Assembly (NCBI RefSeq): GCF_019703835.1
Contig: NZ_AP023055.1
Span: 496,001 to 560,000, forward strand
Direction of reading: 5' to 3'
From: Thaumasiovibrio subtropicus
GTDB taxonomy: Bacteria > Pseudomonadota > Gammaproteobacteria > Enterobacterales > Vibrionaceae
Length of the DNA stretch: 64,000 nucleotides
How positions within the stretch are numbered: position 1 is the first letter of the stretch; each line of letters opens with the position of its first letter. Both the position numbers and the translations under genes were made by a program. The notes under the pieces were generated by a model. The model saw nothing but the letters and a program-made list of their open reading frames with translations. It ran no database searches and was not told where the DNA came from. Positions 1-8,569 of the stretch are shown here, in pieces.

Positions 1-1704
1 CGTATCAAATACCGCGCGAAGACGGCTTTCTGTTTCTTTGCTCTCACGCGTACGATCATCAACTTGCTGTTTTAGGGTGAGGCGATGTTTCTCTTCGGCG
101 CTCTTCAGCTCAGTGATGTCTGAGTGCACGCTAATATAGTGAGTGATATGACCGTTCTCGTCATGGACTGGATCAATACGAATATTGTTGTAAAAGTAAC
201 TCCCGTCTTTCTTGCGACTTTTGATTGCCGATGTCCAGGAGGCGCCATTGCACATGCTGCTTTTGAACATAGATGATGCGTTGGGGTCGTCTTTGCTCAG
301 ATAAATAAAAGAGAAAGGCTTGCCAATGACTTCGTCTTTGAAGTAACCGGTCAGGTTTTCAAAGGCGCGGTTTACGAAAGTGATGCGATGATGTTTATCT
401 TGAAAATCACAGACGACAATGCCCGTCGCGGTTGAGTCAATGATGCGTTTTTGCATGTCGAGCGCGAGTTGTTGATTATGGCTTGTTGTTAACAGCGCAT
501 CTCGCTCTACTAGCATGTTTCTAAGATTGTCGATGGAATCAAAAACAGCATAGACTTCATCTTTGTCATGTTGTGCGGGTAACTCGAGGCTGCGTTTTCC
601 AATGGCTAATTGGTTAATTGTTCGCGCGGCGTGCTGCATGGGGCGAACCATGTACAAGCTGACATATAAAGCAGAGCCAATGATGATGATAAGTAAGCCC
701 ATGGCAGCAGAGACTGCAGCCTCATAGATCGGGCGCGCAGAAACGAGAGCGTCCTCGGTAGGAATGCGAACGATCGCAGACCAAGAGAGGCCTGGATATT
801 GATAGGCGCCGGCAGTATGTGCAAAACCGGTGACTTGATTGATTTTTTTTCTAGCATGGGTGGATATGCTTGAGCCTGTGAGGCCAGAGATAGCTAATTG
901 CGCGAATTTTAGGTCTTGTTCCACTAAGTTGAACTTGCCTAAGACGTTGTGATCACGGGTATAATTCGCTTCATTTTGTCCCGTTGGGTCAAAGTCGACA
1001 ATGACATTACCTTGTCGGTCAATCAGGGTGAGTTCAGCCGTCGGGTAACCGAGAGCGATGAGTTGTTGGTAGCTCTCTTTTACTAGCTCTTCGACGCTGC
1101 CAAAGTCAAGTAAGTTGAGCCAAATGCCAATCACTTCGCCTTCGTCGTCTAATATGCGCGAAGCGAAAATCATATCGTAATACTGGGATTTTTGTTCAAG
1201 GGCACTTTGCAGCGGGCCAGCGACATAGGCACTGTTAGGCAAGCTCGGGCTCAAGGTTACGCCATTCAACACATCACGAAACCAGCGAGTTTTTGAAATC
1301 ACATCAGGGGATGTTGCGAGACTGGGTAGTGTTTTTCCGAGAGCCGAGCGCGTATTGCTAGCGAGAACATTTCCGTTCCCGTCAAAAATCACGATACGGC
1401 GATAGAATGGGTAGCGCTTCACAAGTTCATTGAGGTAGCGCGATGTTTCCGGACTGGTGGCATTGTGTGCAAATGTCTTGTTAGAGACTCTTCCGAACGT
1501 GAGAGGGAAAGCCGTGGCGTCGTCATACCGTTCGAACATGTGCTGTTCGATGAGGTTGATCATGGCTGTTGCCTCTCGTGCCGTGCTCTTTTGCACATCC
1601 GTCATGTGCATTGACCGACCTTGATCAGCAATATAGTAAATAGATGCGAAGATCATAAGGGCGAGAGCGGTATAAAATAACGGCAGCTTAATGGCAATTT
1701 TCAT
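1..1704 (-). CDS. Membrane sensor protein, Cache-HAMP-PAS (C-terminus outside window)
   Basis: The reading frame is open from an ATG at 1704 to the window edge (568 codons) and has no stop, so the protein is truncated here. Residues about 5-25 form a first membrane segment. A long extracytoplasmic region follows that looks like a double Cache sensor (it contains GNVLASNTRSALGK-type and LTLIDRQGNVIVDFD-type strands). A second membrane segment lies near 328-350, then a HAMP-like linker, a PAS/PAC domain (about 415-540, ending in HYISVHSDITELKSAEEKH) and the start of what may be a second PAS. The output domain is off-window: histidine kinase or GGDEF are both possible. The start is 7 bp from the end of the REC-EAL gene and on the same strand, so the two are probably one operon and this may be the sensor of that regulator. 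Ligand unknown. Confidence 0.8.
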   Translation of the reverse strand, partial: MKIAIKLPLFYTALALMIFASIYYIADQGRSMHMTDVQKSTAREATAMINLIEQHMFERYDDATAFPLTFGRVSNKTFAHNATSPETSRYLNELVKRYPFYRRIVIFDGNGNVLASNTRSALGKTLPSLATSPDVISKTRWFRDVLNGVTLSPSLPNSAYVAGPLQSALEQKSQYYDMIFASRILDDEGEVIGIWLNLLDFGSVEELVKESYQQLIALGYPTAELTLIDRQGNVIVDFDPTGQNEANYTRDHNVLGKFNLVEQDLKFAQLAISGLTGSSISTHARKKINQVTGFAHTAGAYQYPGLSWSAIVRIPTEDALVSARPIYEAAVSAAMGLLIIIIGSALYVSLYMVRPMQHAARTINQLAIGKRSLELPAQHDKDEVYAVFDSIDNLRNMLVERDALLTTSHNQQLALDMQKRIIDSTATGIVVCDFQDKHHRITFVNRAFENLTGYFKDEVIGKPFSFIYLSKDDPNASSMFKSSMCNGASWTSAIKSRKKDGSYFYNNIRIDPVHDENGHITHYISVHSDITELKSAEEKHRLTLKQQVDDRTRESKETESRLRAVFDT

Positions 1705-1711
1705 CGTGCTT

Positions 1712-2908
1712 TCACCCCTCTGGCCAGTGCATATTGGCACTATCACTAAAGAGCAACGCCCTAATGCTTAACGGCGGAGCGTAGTAATATCCTTGAGCGA
1801 CATCACAGTGTAATTGTTGCAAATAGTGAGCAACGGCCTCATTTTCGACACCCTCCGCGACGACCGTCATGTTCAACGCCTTCGCGAGTTTGATGGTTTG
1901 CTCGATGACGGCTTTGGATTTGAGATTTGTCATGCAGTCTTTCACGAAGCTCTTATCAATTTTTAGCTCTTGGAACGGCAACGCATGGAGTTGCTGCATC
2001 GAAGCGTACCCAGTGCCGAAGTCATCAATAGACAGATTAAACTTCAATAGACTTAATCTGAGAATAGAAGCGGTTAGCAGCGCCGGGTGGTTACAGATCG
2101 CGGTTTCTGTTAGCTCACAGGTGACATCTCCCGCCTTTACGTTGTGGGTGAAACAGGTCTGGCTTAACCACATTGGAAAGGATTGATCATCCATCATTGA
2201 AGCCGAGAGATTGATAGATATCAGGATAGTCGGGTGACGTTCCTTGAGACGCTGAAACTTTTCGAGTGCATCAAGAATCACAGACTTTGTAAGTTTATTA
2301 ATCAGTTCTGGATTTGACTCTGCAACCGGAATAAAGCTAGCAGGCAAGAGCGTATTATTATTGTGAGTTTTCAGTCTTGCGAGGACTTCTACACAATGAA
2401 TGGTATTTTCACGTAGCTCAATCTGCGGTTGAAAATAGGCGACGACACGATGTTCATTGATCGCCAATTCAACGTCTTTTTCTGAAAGTTTGGGTATTGA
2501 GCGTCGGTTATCACGATTGAGCGTCTCTTCTGCTGCACTGAGGAAAGTCGCGATTGTCTGTCTTTGAATCGGCTTTTCAGCGACACCGAGTATATTGAGG
2601 TTAAACTGTTTAGCTAAGAGTGAACATGCATTCAGTAAGGGTTCACCTTCTCCGCTAATCATGACAATTGGGTGCGTATGTGCGCGTTCTGCAAGATGTT
2701 GCAAGACATCGATACCGCTTTCATTGGGCATATTGAGATCGCAAAATATAAGCTCAAAATCTTTCTCATTGATCAGATCCTTCGCCTCACAGCCATCTTT
2801 TGCTTCAACTAAGTCATAGTCTCCGCATGTCTGAAGCGCTGTTTTGAGTGCAAATCGAATGACACTCTGATCATCAACAATCAAGATTCGCTCTAAGCAG
2901 TTTTGCAC
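1712..2908 (-). CDS. REC-EAL response regulator, c-di-GMP phosphodiesterase (RocR-like)
   Basis: A cytoplasmic two-domain regulator of 398 aa, close to the usual length of RocR-type proteins. The receiver domain spans about 1-125 with the acidic pair D12-D13, phospho-acceptor D57 (FCDLNMPNESG) and K112. The EAL domain spans about 150-385. Catalytic signatures are present: N233, E265 in CELTE, DDFGTGYAS at about 295-303, K316 in LKIDKSF and the E of VVAEGVENE. The name-giving motif reads EVL (174-176), a conservative variant. It is therefore expected to hydrolyse c-di-GMP when phosphorylated. It precedes the membrane sensor at 1-1704 with a 7-bp gap. The activating kinase is inferred from this position only. 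Confidence 0.9.
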   Translation of the reverse strand: MQNCLERILIVDDQSVIRFALKTALQTCGDYDLVEAKDGCEAKDLINEKDFELIFCDLNMPNESGIDVLQHLAERAHTHPIVMISGEGEPLLNACSLLAKQFNLNILGVAEKPIQRQTIATFLSAAEETLNRDNRRSIPKLSEKDVELAINEHRVVAYFQPQIELRENTIHCVEVLARLKTHNNNTLLPASFIPVAESNPELINKLTKSVILDALEKFQRLKERHPTILISINLSASMMDDQSFPMWLSQTCFTHNVKAGDVTCELTETAICNHPALLTASILRLSLLKFNLSIDDFGTGYASMQQLHALPFQELKIDKSFVKDCMTNLKSKAVIEQTIKLAKALNMTVVAEGVENEAVAHYLQQLHCDVAQGYYYAPPLSIRALLFSDSANMHWPEG

Positions 2909-3262
2909 AACTGTTCACCCCTTAGTTAAGTATGCCTTATGAGTATAGTTTCTGTGGCGGGGAGTGCATTGCTGGTCATGATAGCGGCAGAGCATTGAGT
3001 GCCCGGTCTCTACATCAAACGTCTTTGAAAGGGGGAGGCTATTTCTTTCAATTCTTGTTTCGCACTCGAAGCGCTCGCTTTTGAATTCTGCGTTTCTTGG
3101 TCGCTTAGGGTTATTTCAGTTAGTAATGACCCAAAATTAAAAATAAACTGTCTTGCTGATAAGTATTAATGATAATTAATGTCATTTGCATTGATGCGGC
3201 GATTCATATTGTGTAATATCGCGCTGAAATTAAATATTGGCTTAAATGTTGGCATTGAATAA
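2909..3262. other. Gene-free spacer carrying the OMP promoter region
   Basis: This 354-bp gap separates the divergent REC-EAL gene and the first barrel gene. Both promoters must lie here. The only specific element seen is the Fur-box-like sequence at 3168-3186, listed separately. No open reading frame with a convincing ribosome-binding site was found. Confidence 0.6.
3168..3186 (+). promoter_or_regulatory. Fur-box-like operator upstream of the barrel genes
   Basis: The 19-mer AATGATAATTAATGTCATT matches the Vibrio-type Fur consensus AATGATAATAATTATCATT at 16 of 19 positions by direct comparison. It lies about 110 bp before the translation start of the first OMP gene. Iron-dependent repression is inferred, and a Zur-like role cannot be excluded because the encoded protein has a His-rich N-terminus. 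Confidence 0.5.
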
Positions 3263-3865
3263 ATGCTCATTTGTAATAGGCGATGGATTAAAAATGAAAA
3301 AACTATTATAGCTGTGTCATTGATGACACTTTTTTCTGCTGTCAACGCGGCAGAGCATAGTCACGAACATCAACATGAATACCAGCCAGAATATAAGCAC
3401 AGAATTGGTCTTGGTAAATCGTCTTCTGAAATCGATGGCCATGATTATGGTGATGGATTTAAGTTTACCTATGGCTACGACTTTAACCAAATTTTTGGCT
3501 TTTTTGTCTCTGCAGAAAAGAATGATGATATTAGTGTTTCTGATTCTACTGGTTCTTGGGAGTCGGATGGTACGACATGGAAACTAGGCACCGATATCGG
3601 CTACACCTTTGAGTTTGATAAACTGTCAGTGAAGCCATACGGTGCAGTGGGCTTCTTCTCTTATGATGAGACGGGCGAAATTTGTCTACATAGTCGCTAT
3701 GGTTACGGCTGTATTCCAACTGAGTACGATGATTCAGGTGTGTACTACGGTTTAGGCCTGCGATTAAATTACGACCGAGTTTATATCGAGGTTCAGAAAG
3801 ACTTCCTTGAAGTGGAAAACTATGATTTAGACCAACTATCATTTAGTCTAGGTTATCGATTCTAA
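3263..3865 (+). CDS. Small outer-membrane beta-barrel protein, His-rich N-terminus; start region frameshifted
   Basis: About 180 mature residues with alternating aromatic strands and a C-terminal FSLGYRF, the terminal-Phe signature of outer-membrane barrels. After the predicted cleavage site (AVNA) comes a His-rich stretch with H residues in HSHEHQHEYQ, possibly metal-binding. The natural start looks like ATG at 3294 followed by AAAAAA, but that frame stops after five codons (MKKLL). One more A would give MKKTIIAVSL..., a textbook signal peptide continuous with this frame. As written, translation could begin only at the poorly preceded ATG 3263 (MLICNRRWIKNEK...). It may thus be a phase-variable gene, a pseudogene or a sequencing error. 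It is 43-50 percent alike by eye to the next gene, its tandem paralogue. Confidence 0.75.
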   Translation: MLICNRRWIKNEKTIIAVSLMTLFSAVNAAEHSHEHQHEYQPEYKHRIGLGKSSSEIDGHDYGDGFKFTYGYDFNQIFGFFVSAEKNDDISVSDSTGSWESDGTTWKLGTDIGYTFEFDKLSVKPYGAVGFFSYDETGEICLHSRYGYGCIPTEYDDSGVYYGLGLRLNYDRVYIEVQKDFLEVENYDLDQLSFSLGYRF

Positions 3866-3916
3866 GTACGATTGGTCATGTGACTGGTCAAGCACTTTGA
3901 CGATGCTTGAGAATAG

Positions 3917-3945
3917 AAGCACTCATTTAAGATGGGTGCTTTTTT
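3917..3945 (+). terminator. Rho-independent terminator after first OMP gene
   Basis: The arms AAGCACTCAT (3917-3926) and ATGGGTGCTT (3932-3941) pair over 10 bp including one T-G wobble, with a five-base loop and a T run. It lies only 27 bp before the next start codon, so the second barrel gene needs read-through or its own promoter. Confidence 0.8.
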
Positions 3946-3946
3946 A

Positions 3947-3952
3947 TATAAT
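3947..3952 (+). promoter_or_regulatory. Possible -10 element of second OMP gene
   Basis: A perfect TATAAT follows the terminator T run directly. The -35 region would fall inside the hairpin and is weak (ATTTAA at a 16-base spacing). If used, it gives a leader of roughly 14 nt before ATG 3973. Confidence 0.3.
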
Positions 3953-3972
3953 CTGATATTAAAAAGAGAAAA

Positions 3973-4506
3973 ATGAAACTTAACTTACTTATTATGCCTA
4001 CCTTGTTAGGCGCATTATCTTTTAACGCTCTTGCTTCGATTGGAGTGGAAGATTTTAGTATTTTCAAACACCGAGTAGGTCTAGGTTATAGCATCACTGA
4101 AGTGGACAGTGGTGATTACGGCTCAGGGCTGAAATTAGAGTACGGCTATGACTTTAATCAGTATGTCGGTCTATTTATTTCTGCTGAAATGAATGAAGAT
4201 GCTGATGTGAATGAATCACTTGATAAAGCGACGAATATAAAAGTCGGTACTGATATCGGTTATACATTCGAGTGGGATAAATTCTCTTTAAAGCCCTATG
4301 GGACAGTCGGGTTCTATTCTTACGATGAGAGCACGAAAAGCTGTGATAATTGTTTTGACACAACGTATGACGATGATGGGGTCTATTTTGGCGTCGGCGT
4401 ACGTTTTCACTATGACCGTTTTTATGTCGATCTAAAGCGCGACCACTTTTCGACCGATTATGAAGATGCGAACCAAATGAGTGCGACTTTCGGTTACCGC
4501 TTCTGA
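3973..4506 (+). CDS. Small outer-membrane beta-barrel protein, tandem paralogue
   Basis: 177 aa with a signal peptide (cleavage likely after NALA, residue 21), a barrel-like strand pattern and the C-terminal end SATFGYRF. It shares blocks with the preceding gene, such as HRVGLGYSITEVDSGDYGSG against HRIGLGKSSSEIDGHDYGDG, and TDIGYTFEWDKFSLKPYG. The two therefore arose by tandem duplication. Unlike its neighbour it lacks the His-rich N-terminus and has an intact start. It carries a CxxC (CDNC) in a predicted loop, matching a Cys pair in the paralogue loop. The function is unknown; the OmpA-like/OmpW-like small barrel class is the best description. Confidence 0.85.
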   Translation: MKLNLLIMPTLLGALSFNALASIGVEDFSIFKHRVGLGYSITEVDSGDYGSGLKLEYGYDFNQYVGLFISAEMNEDADVNESLDKATNIKVGTDIGYTFEWDKFSLKPYGTVGFYSYDESTKSCDNCFDTTYDDDGVYFGVGVRFHYDRFYVDLKRDHFSTDYEDANQMSATFGYRF

Positions 4507-4574
4507 TGGTTAGCTGAGCGGACAGTGAGAAAACAACATGCTCAGGCTGGGTTTGGGCTTGCTGTGATGCAACA

Positions 4575-4596
4575 GGGCTGGCGAGTCGGCCAGCCC
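4575..4596. terminator. Hairpin between convergent OMP and transporter genes
   Basis: The arms GGGCTGGC (4575-4582) and GCCAGCCC (4589-4596) form an 8-bp GC-rich stem. The T tract is short (GTTTGC), so termination may be partial, but the location between convergent genes fits a shared terminator. Confidence 0.5.
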
Positions 4597-4609
4597 GTTT
4601 GCTATTGGC

Positions 4610-6025
4610 CTACCATAAGCCGATCAATTTCCACCATGCGCCACCGACAATCATAAAGACCGGGATGACGATTAAGGTAAAGATAAAGCCTATCTTCCAC
4701 CACTGCTTCAAAGACATATAGCCAGCGCCGAACAGGATAGGCGCAGGCCCTGATGAATAGTGTGTGGTCGACATATACAGGTTACTGAACATCCCGAGTA
4801 CTACCGCTGCCAGCAAGGGTGGGGCGCCTGCACCGATAGCAATGGCCAAAAATGCGGAGTACATCGCGCTGATGTGTGCCATCGCACTGGCCATTAAGTA
4901 GTGGCTGTAAAAATAGACCAGTAACAGTATGGCAAGTGTCGTCACCCAGCCATATCCTGCCATTGAAGCGCCCACCGCATCACCAAACCAGCTGATAAAA
5001 CCCAGCTTGTTGAGTTGACCTGCCATCATGACTAACACCGCAAACCAGACAATGGTATGCCACGCTTCTTTCTCTTTTAATACGTCATCCCATTGAATGG
5101 TACGTGTTACGAGTAAGAACACTAGCCCGGCTAGTGCAGTGACAGTGGCGTGCAGTGAAAGCGTTGGGCCAAGCACCCAGAGTGTCACCATGCCGATAAA
5201 GGTGGCGGCAATCATCCACTCGCTTTGGGTCATCTTACCCATTTTTTTGAGCTCATCTTGCGCAAGCTGACGCATCTCAGGTGTGCGCTTTAACTCTGGT
5301 GGAAAAACCTTGTACATCACTAGAGGGATAAGTGCGAGGCAAAGCAGGCCAGGAACGATGGCCGCGAGTGCCCAACTGCCCCACGTAATTTCCACTCCTT
5401 GCTCTGCGGCAAAGTTGGCTGCTAACGGGTTACCTGCCATCGAGGTTAGGAACATGGCACAAGTGATGGCATTACATTGGAAAATACATTGGACGAGGAA
5501 GGCACCAATTTTGTTCTCTGTCCCTTTCTCTGGAGACGAGTCATAGGCCTCGGCGACCGAGCGAAAGAGGGGGGAAATGATCCCACCACAACGTGCCGTG
5601 GTGCTCGGTGTCGCGGGCGCAAAGAGGAGGTCGGTGAGCACCAGTCCATAGGCTAAACCGAGTGAGCTATGACCTAATTTGCTGATAAAAAGATACCCGA
5701 CTCGGCGTCCAAAGCCGGTTTGAATAAACCCGCGCGATATGAAAAACGCAGCAGCAATCATCCAGATTGTCGGGTGCGAAAATCCCGAGAGGGCGGTTTT
5801 AATTGGCAGCAACCCGGTTAAGGTTGTGGCCGTTAAACCGATCAGGGCCATTGCGCCCAATGGCAGTGGGGCAATGATCAGTCCCAATACCGTCGCGATA
5901 AATATTGTCATCATTTGCCAAGCCTCGACCGAGAGGCCATCGGGTATCGGCATAAACCAAACCAAGGTGCTGAACAACACCAAGAGACCCAAGCGTGCGT
6001 TCGCAGTTTGCAGCCATTGCATCAC
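4610..6025 (-). CDS. DASS-family (SLC13-type) dicarboxylate/citrate transporter
   Basis: 471 aa, very hydrophobic, about 12 membrane segments in the inner membrane. It carries the two family hairpin motifs: PATPSTTARCGG in the first half and NLYMSTTHYSSGPAPILFGAGY-type sequence near the C-terminus. It resembles the CitT/TtdT/YgjE branch, which exchanges or symports citrate, tartrate, succinate or 2-oxoglutarate. It is divergent from a CitA/CitB-like two-component system 289 bp away, the standard arrangement for a C4-dicarboxylate or citrate uptake regulon. That makes this gene the likely regulatory target. The exact substrate cannot be read from the sequence. Confidence 0.88.
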   Translation of the reverse strand: MMQWLQTANARLGLLVLFSTLVWFMPIPDGLSVEAWQMMTIFIATVLGLIIAPLPLGAMALIGLTATTLTGLLPIKTALSGFSHPTIWMIAAAFFISRGFIQTGFGRRVGYLFISKLGHSSLGLAYGLVLTDLLFAPATPSTTARCGGIISPLFRSVAEAYDSSPEKGTENKIGAFLVQCIFQCNAITCAMFLTSMAGNPLAANFAAEQGVEITWGSWALAAIVPGLLCLALIPLVMYKVFPPELKRTPEMRQLAQDELKKMGKMTQSEWMIAATFIGMVTLWVLGPTLSLHATVTALAGLVFLLVTRTIQWDDVLKEKEAWHTIVWFAVLVMMAGQLNKLGFISWFGDAVGASMAGYGWVTTLAILLLVYFYSHYLMASAMAHISAMYSAFLAIAIGAGAPPLLAAVVLGMFSNLYMSTTHYSSGPAPILFGAGYMSLKQWWKIGFIFTLIVIPVFMIVGGAWWKLIGLW

Positions 6026-6314
6026 GTTTACTCCTTCATGAATTAATCTGTCTGTTACGTTAATCCAGCATTGGAATAAAAAGTTGCGCTAAATCAGGTT
6101 CTTAAAATGCGTTCCATCAATAATATGAGAATTGGCTTTGAGGACATGAAACGGTGAAATATTGGATGAGATAAAGCGCATAATGGCCGCTTTTCACCAT
6201 AAAACGTTGGATTAACACCATAAAAACCACGATGTGATCCTGTTAAAGAATCAAGGGGTGCGCAACGAGCGTGGTGGCGGTTTGCGGTAACCTATCGCGG
6301 TAAGGAGTACGCGA

Positions 6315-7895
6315 GTGACATTTAATAAAAAAATTCTGTTGAGCCTGTTGGCGGTATTGTTGCTGCAAGCCGCTGTCTGGTGGCTCACCGTTGTGCCGAA
6401 AGCAATGACGATTCTACGACAAGAGGTGGCCGCGCGTGCCATGGTGCAATCAAGACAAATTGCAGAGCTTGATACGCTCCGGCGCGCTGTCTCAGTGGGG
6501 GATGTAGACGCGGTAAAAGCGTTGGTGGACGGCCTTTATGCCGTGACGGATGCTGACTTCATTGTCATTGGCGATAAGCAAGGCCACCGCATGGCACACC
6601 CGATTGCTGAGAGAATCGGCGAGCCGATTATGGGTGGAGATATCGAGGCGGCGTTGCAGTCTGGGGAACATTACTTGTCGGAAAGTGTGGGCTCTTTAGG
6701 GCGCTCTTTGCGTTACATTTCTCCCATTGTTGATGACGATGGCCGTGTGGTTGGGATGATCAAGGTCGGGTATCTCATTGACACGCTCACTGAGTGGAAG
6801 CGGGTACATTGGTGGCCAATCTTCATTATCGCCATCTCTACGGTCTTTTTCTCTAGCTTATTTACACTTGTCATCTCGCGTTGGATCCGCCGTGGTATGC
6901 AAGGGTTGGAACCCGATCAATTAGTGCGCATGCTCGATTTAAAACGTGTTGTATTAAATGCGACTCATGAGGGGGTTATTGCGATAGACAAGCAAAATTG
7001 TATCGTCGAATGCAACCGGAATGCCGCGCATTGGTTGGAACTGACCACAGGCAATGGCACGCCTTTTTCAGTGATTGGAGCCAACGTGGATGATGTTATC
7101 CAATCAGATGGGTTTTGTAGTGCGAGAAGTCGCGACATCTCTGATGCGATGGCGCAATTCAATGGTAAAACCGTGATCGCAAGCCGTGTGCATCTCGGCG
7201 AACCACTAGGGGGCTGTGTGGTGAGTTTCCGGCTCCGTGATGAAATCAGTTTGTTGACTCAGCAATTGAGTCAAATACGCCAACATACGGAGAGCCTCAG
7301 GATCATGCGCCATGAGTATGCTAATAAACTCACCACCATAGGTGGGCTTATCCAAATGGGGAACACCGACAAGGCGTTGGCACTGATCGATCTCCATTCT
7401 GCCGGGCAGCAGCGTCTTGTCGACCAGCTCGCCGTACAATGTCAATTGGATATGCTATCGGGACTACTGATCGGTAAATACCACCGCGCGCAAGAGCAGC
7501 AAATTACGTTTAAAGTTGCAGAAGATAGCGCAGTGAGTAGCGTGCCGCTCGGGCTATCTGAAGAGGCGTTGTGTGCGGTAATAGGTAACCTGATTGATAA
7601 CAGTTTTACGGCATGCGCCCCTAATGCAGGTTGTGTTGAGCTCTTTATTAGCGATAAGGGGGCTGAGTTTGTTATCTCGGTGACGGATAATGGCATAGGG
7701 ATCGCAGCTGATGAAGTCAATCACGTTTTCCAGATGGGGGTCAGCAGCAAATCTGAGCAAGGACACGGCATTGGTCTCTATTTGGTGAAGCGGTATGTCG
7801 AAGAAGCAGGGGGATACATTGAAGTTGATTCTGAGCCGGGTATGACGAATATAACCATCTATATCGCAGCCCTGAAGGAGAGAGTGCAATGTTGA
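6315..7895 (+). CDS. dpiB: Sensor histidine kinase, CitA/DpiB/DcuS family
   Basis: 526 aa. The start is GTG at 6315 because TAAGGAG (6301-6307) lies seven bases upstream. A membrane segment at about 7-27 is followed by a periplasmic PAS-like (PDC) ligand domain (about 35-165, with IADFIVIGDKQGHRMAHP-like strands), a second membrane segment (about 168-190), a cytoplasmic PAS domain (about 210-300) and a kinase core. The phospho-acceptor is H333 in LRIMRHEYANKL, typical of the CitA/DcuS class. The N box (NLIDNSF, about 425), DNGIGI and HGIGLYLVK complete the ATP site. Family members sense citrate or C4-dicarboxylates. The gene overlaps its response regulator by 7 bp and is divergent from the DASS transporter. 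The symbol reflects family, not proven orthology. Confidence 0.88.
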   Translation: MTFNKKILLSLLAVLLLQAAVWWLTVVPKAMTILRQEVAARAMVQSRQIAELDTLRRAVSVGDVDAVKALVDGLYAVTDADFIVIGDKQGHRMAHPIAERIGEPIMGGDIEAALQSGEHYLSESVGSLGRSLRYISPIVDDDGRVVGMIKVGYLIDTLTEWKRVHWWPIFIIAISTVFFSSLFTLVISRWIRRGMQGLEPDQLVRMLDLKRVVLNATHEGVIAIDKQNCIVECNRNAAHWLELTTGNGTPFSVIGANVDDVIQSDGFCSARSRDISDAMAQFNGKTVIASRVHLGEPLGGCVVSFRLRDEISLLTQQLSQIRQHTESLRIMRHEYANKLTTIGGLIQMGNTDKALALIDLHSAGQQRLVDQLAVQCQLDMLSGLLIGKYHRAQEQQITFKVAEDSAVSSVPLGLSEEALCAVIGNLIDNSFTACAPNAGCVELFISDKGAEFVISVTDNGIGIAADEVNHVFQMGVSSKSEQGHGIGLYLVKRYVEEAGGYIEVDSEPGMTNITIYIAALKERVQC

Positions 7896-8569
7896 ATGTG
7901 ATGATTGTCGAAGATGATAACGAGATTGCCGATCTGCACAGCCAATTGATTCACCGTCTCTGTGAGTTTCGTGTGGTCGGTATTGCAGGCTCAGTGCAGC
8001 AAGCAAACGTGCTATTCGATACGCTTGTCCCCGATTTGGTGTTGCTTGATCACTACTTGCCCGATGGAAATGGACTCGAATTACTTCGCCACTGGCGAAA
8101 TCAAGGTGCGGCTGCTCAGGTGATTTATCTGTCAGCGGCTAATGAGATGGCGGTGATCCGAGAAGCCCTTAACTTAGGGGTGTTTGATTACCTCATCAAA
8201 CCGATCAATTATCACCGCTTTCAAGAAACACTGTCGCGTTTTGCCGATTTTGATAAGCAGCTCTTAGAAGAGTCATCTTTAGATCAGCAATCCCTCGATA
8301 GGCTGTTAAGTCGCCGACAAAAAAGCGCGCTGAAACGTAATAAAGCGAATAACCATGTCGACCCTTACACGATGGACCAAGTGATGGCCTGTTTTCGCTT
8401 TGTGACAGAAGAACACAGTGCGGCGTCGTTATCAGAGAAAACAGGAATCAGTAAAACCACCGCGCGCCGTTATTTAGACCACGCCGTGCGAGAAGGTTTG
8501 CTGACCGCGTATTTGCAGCATGGAAGTGTTGGAAGGCCGATTCGTACTTATCATCGCTTGGTTAAGTGA
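7889..8569 (+). CDS. dpiA: Response regulator, CitB/DpiA/DcuR family
   Basis: 226 aa. The receiver domain carries D9-D10, phospho-acceptor D54 (VLLDHYLPDGNG) and K104 (YLIKPINYHR). The C-terminal part, from about residue 150, has an HTH of the CitB type (SLSEKTGISKTTARRYLDHAVREG-like). The length and layout are those of DpiA/CitB. The 7-bp overlap with the kinase gene implies translational coupling. Likely target: the divergent transporter gene at 4610-6025. Confidence 0.9.
   Translation: MLNVMIVEDDNEIADLHSQLIHRLCEFRVVGIAGSVQQANVLFDTLVPDLVLLDHYLPDGNGLELLRHWRNQGAAAQVIYLSAANEMAVIREALNLGVFDYLIKPINYHRFQETLSRFADFDKQLLEESSLDQQSLDRLLSRRQKSALKRNKANNHVDPYTMDQVMACFRFVTEEHSAASLSEKTGISKTTARRYLDHAVREGLLTAYLQHGSVGRPIRTYHRLVK

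Noticed and set aside
1869..2186. Open frame on the plus strand inside the REC-EAL gene
   Set aside because: It overlaps a gene with full catalytic motifs on the other strand and shows no ribosome-binding site.
7554..8006. 150-codon minus-strand frame across the kinase/regulator junction
   Set aside because: It is antisense to two clear genes and has no recognisable protein features.
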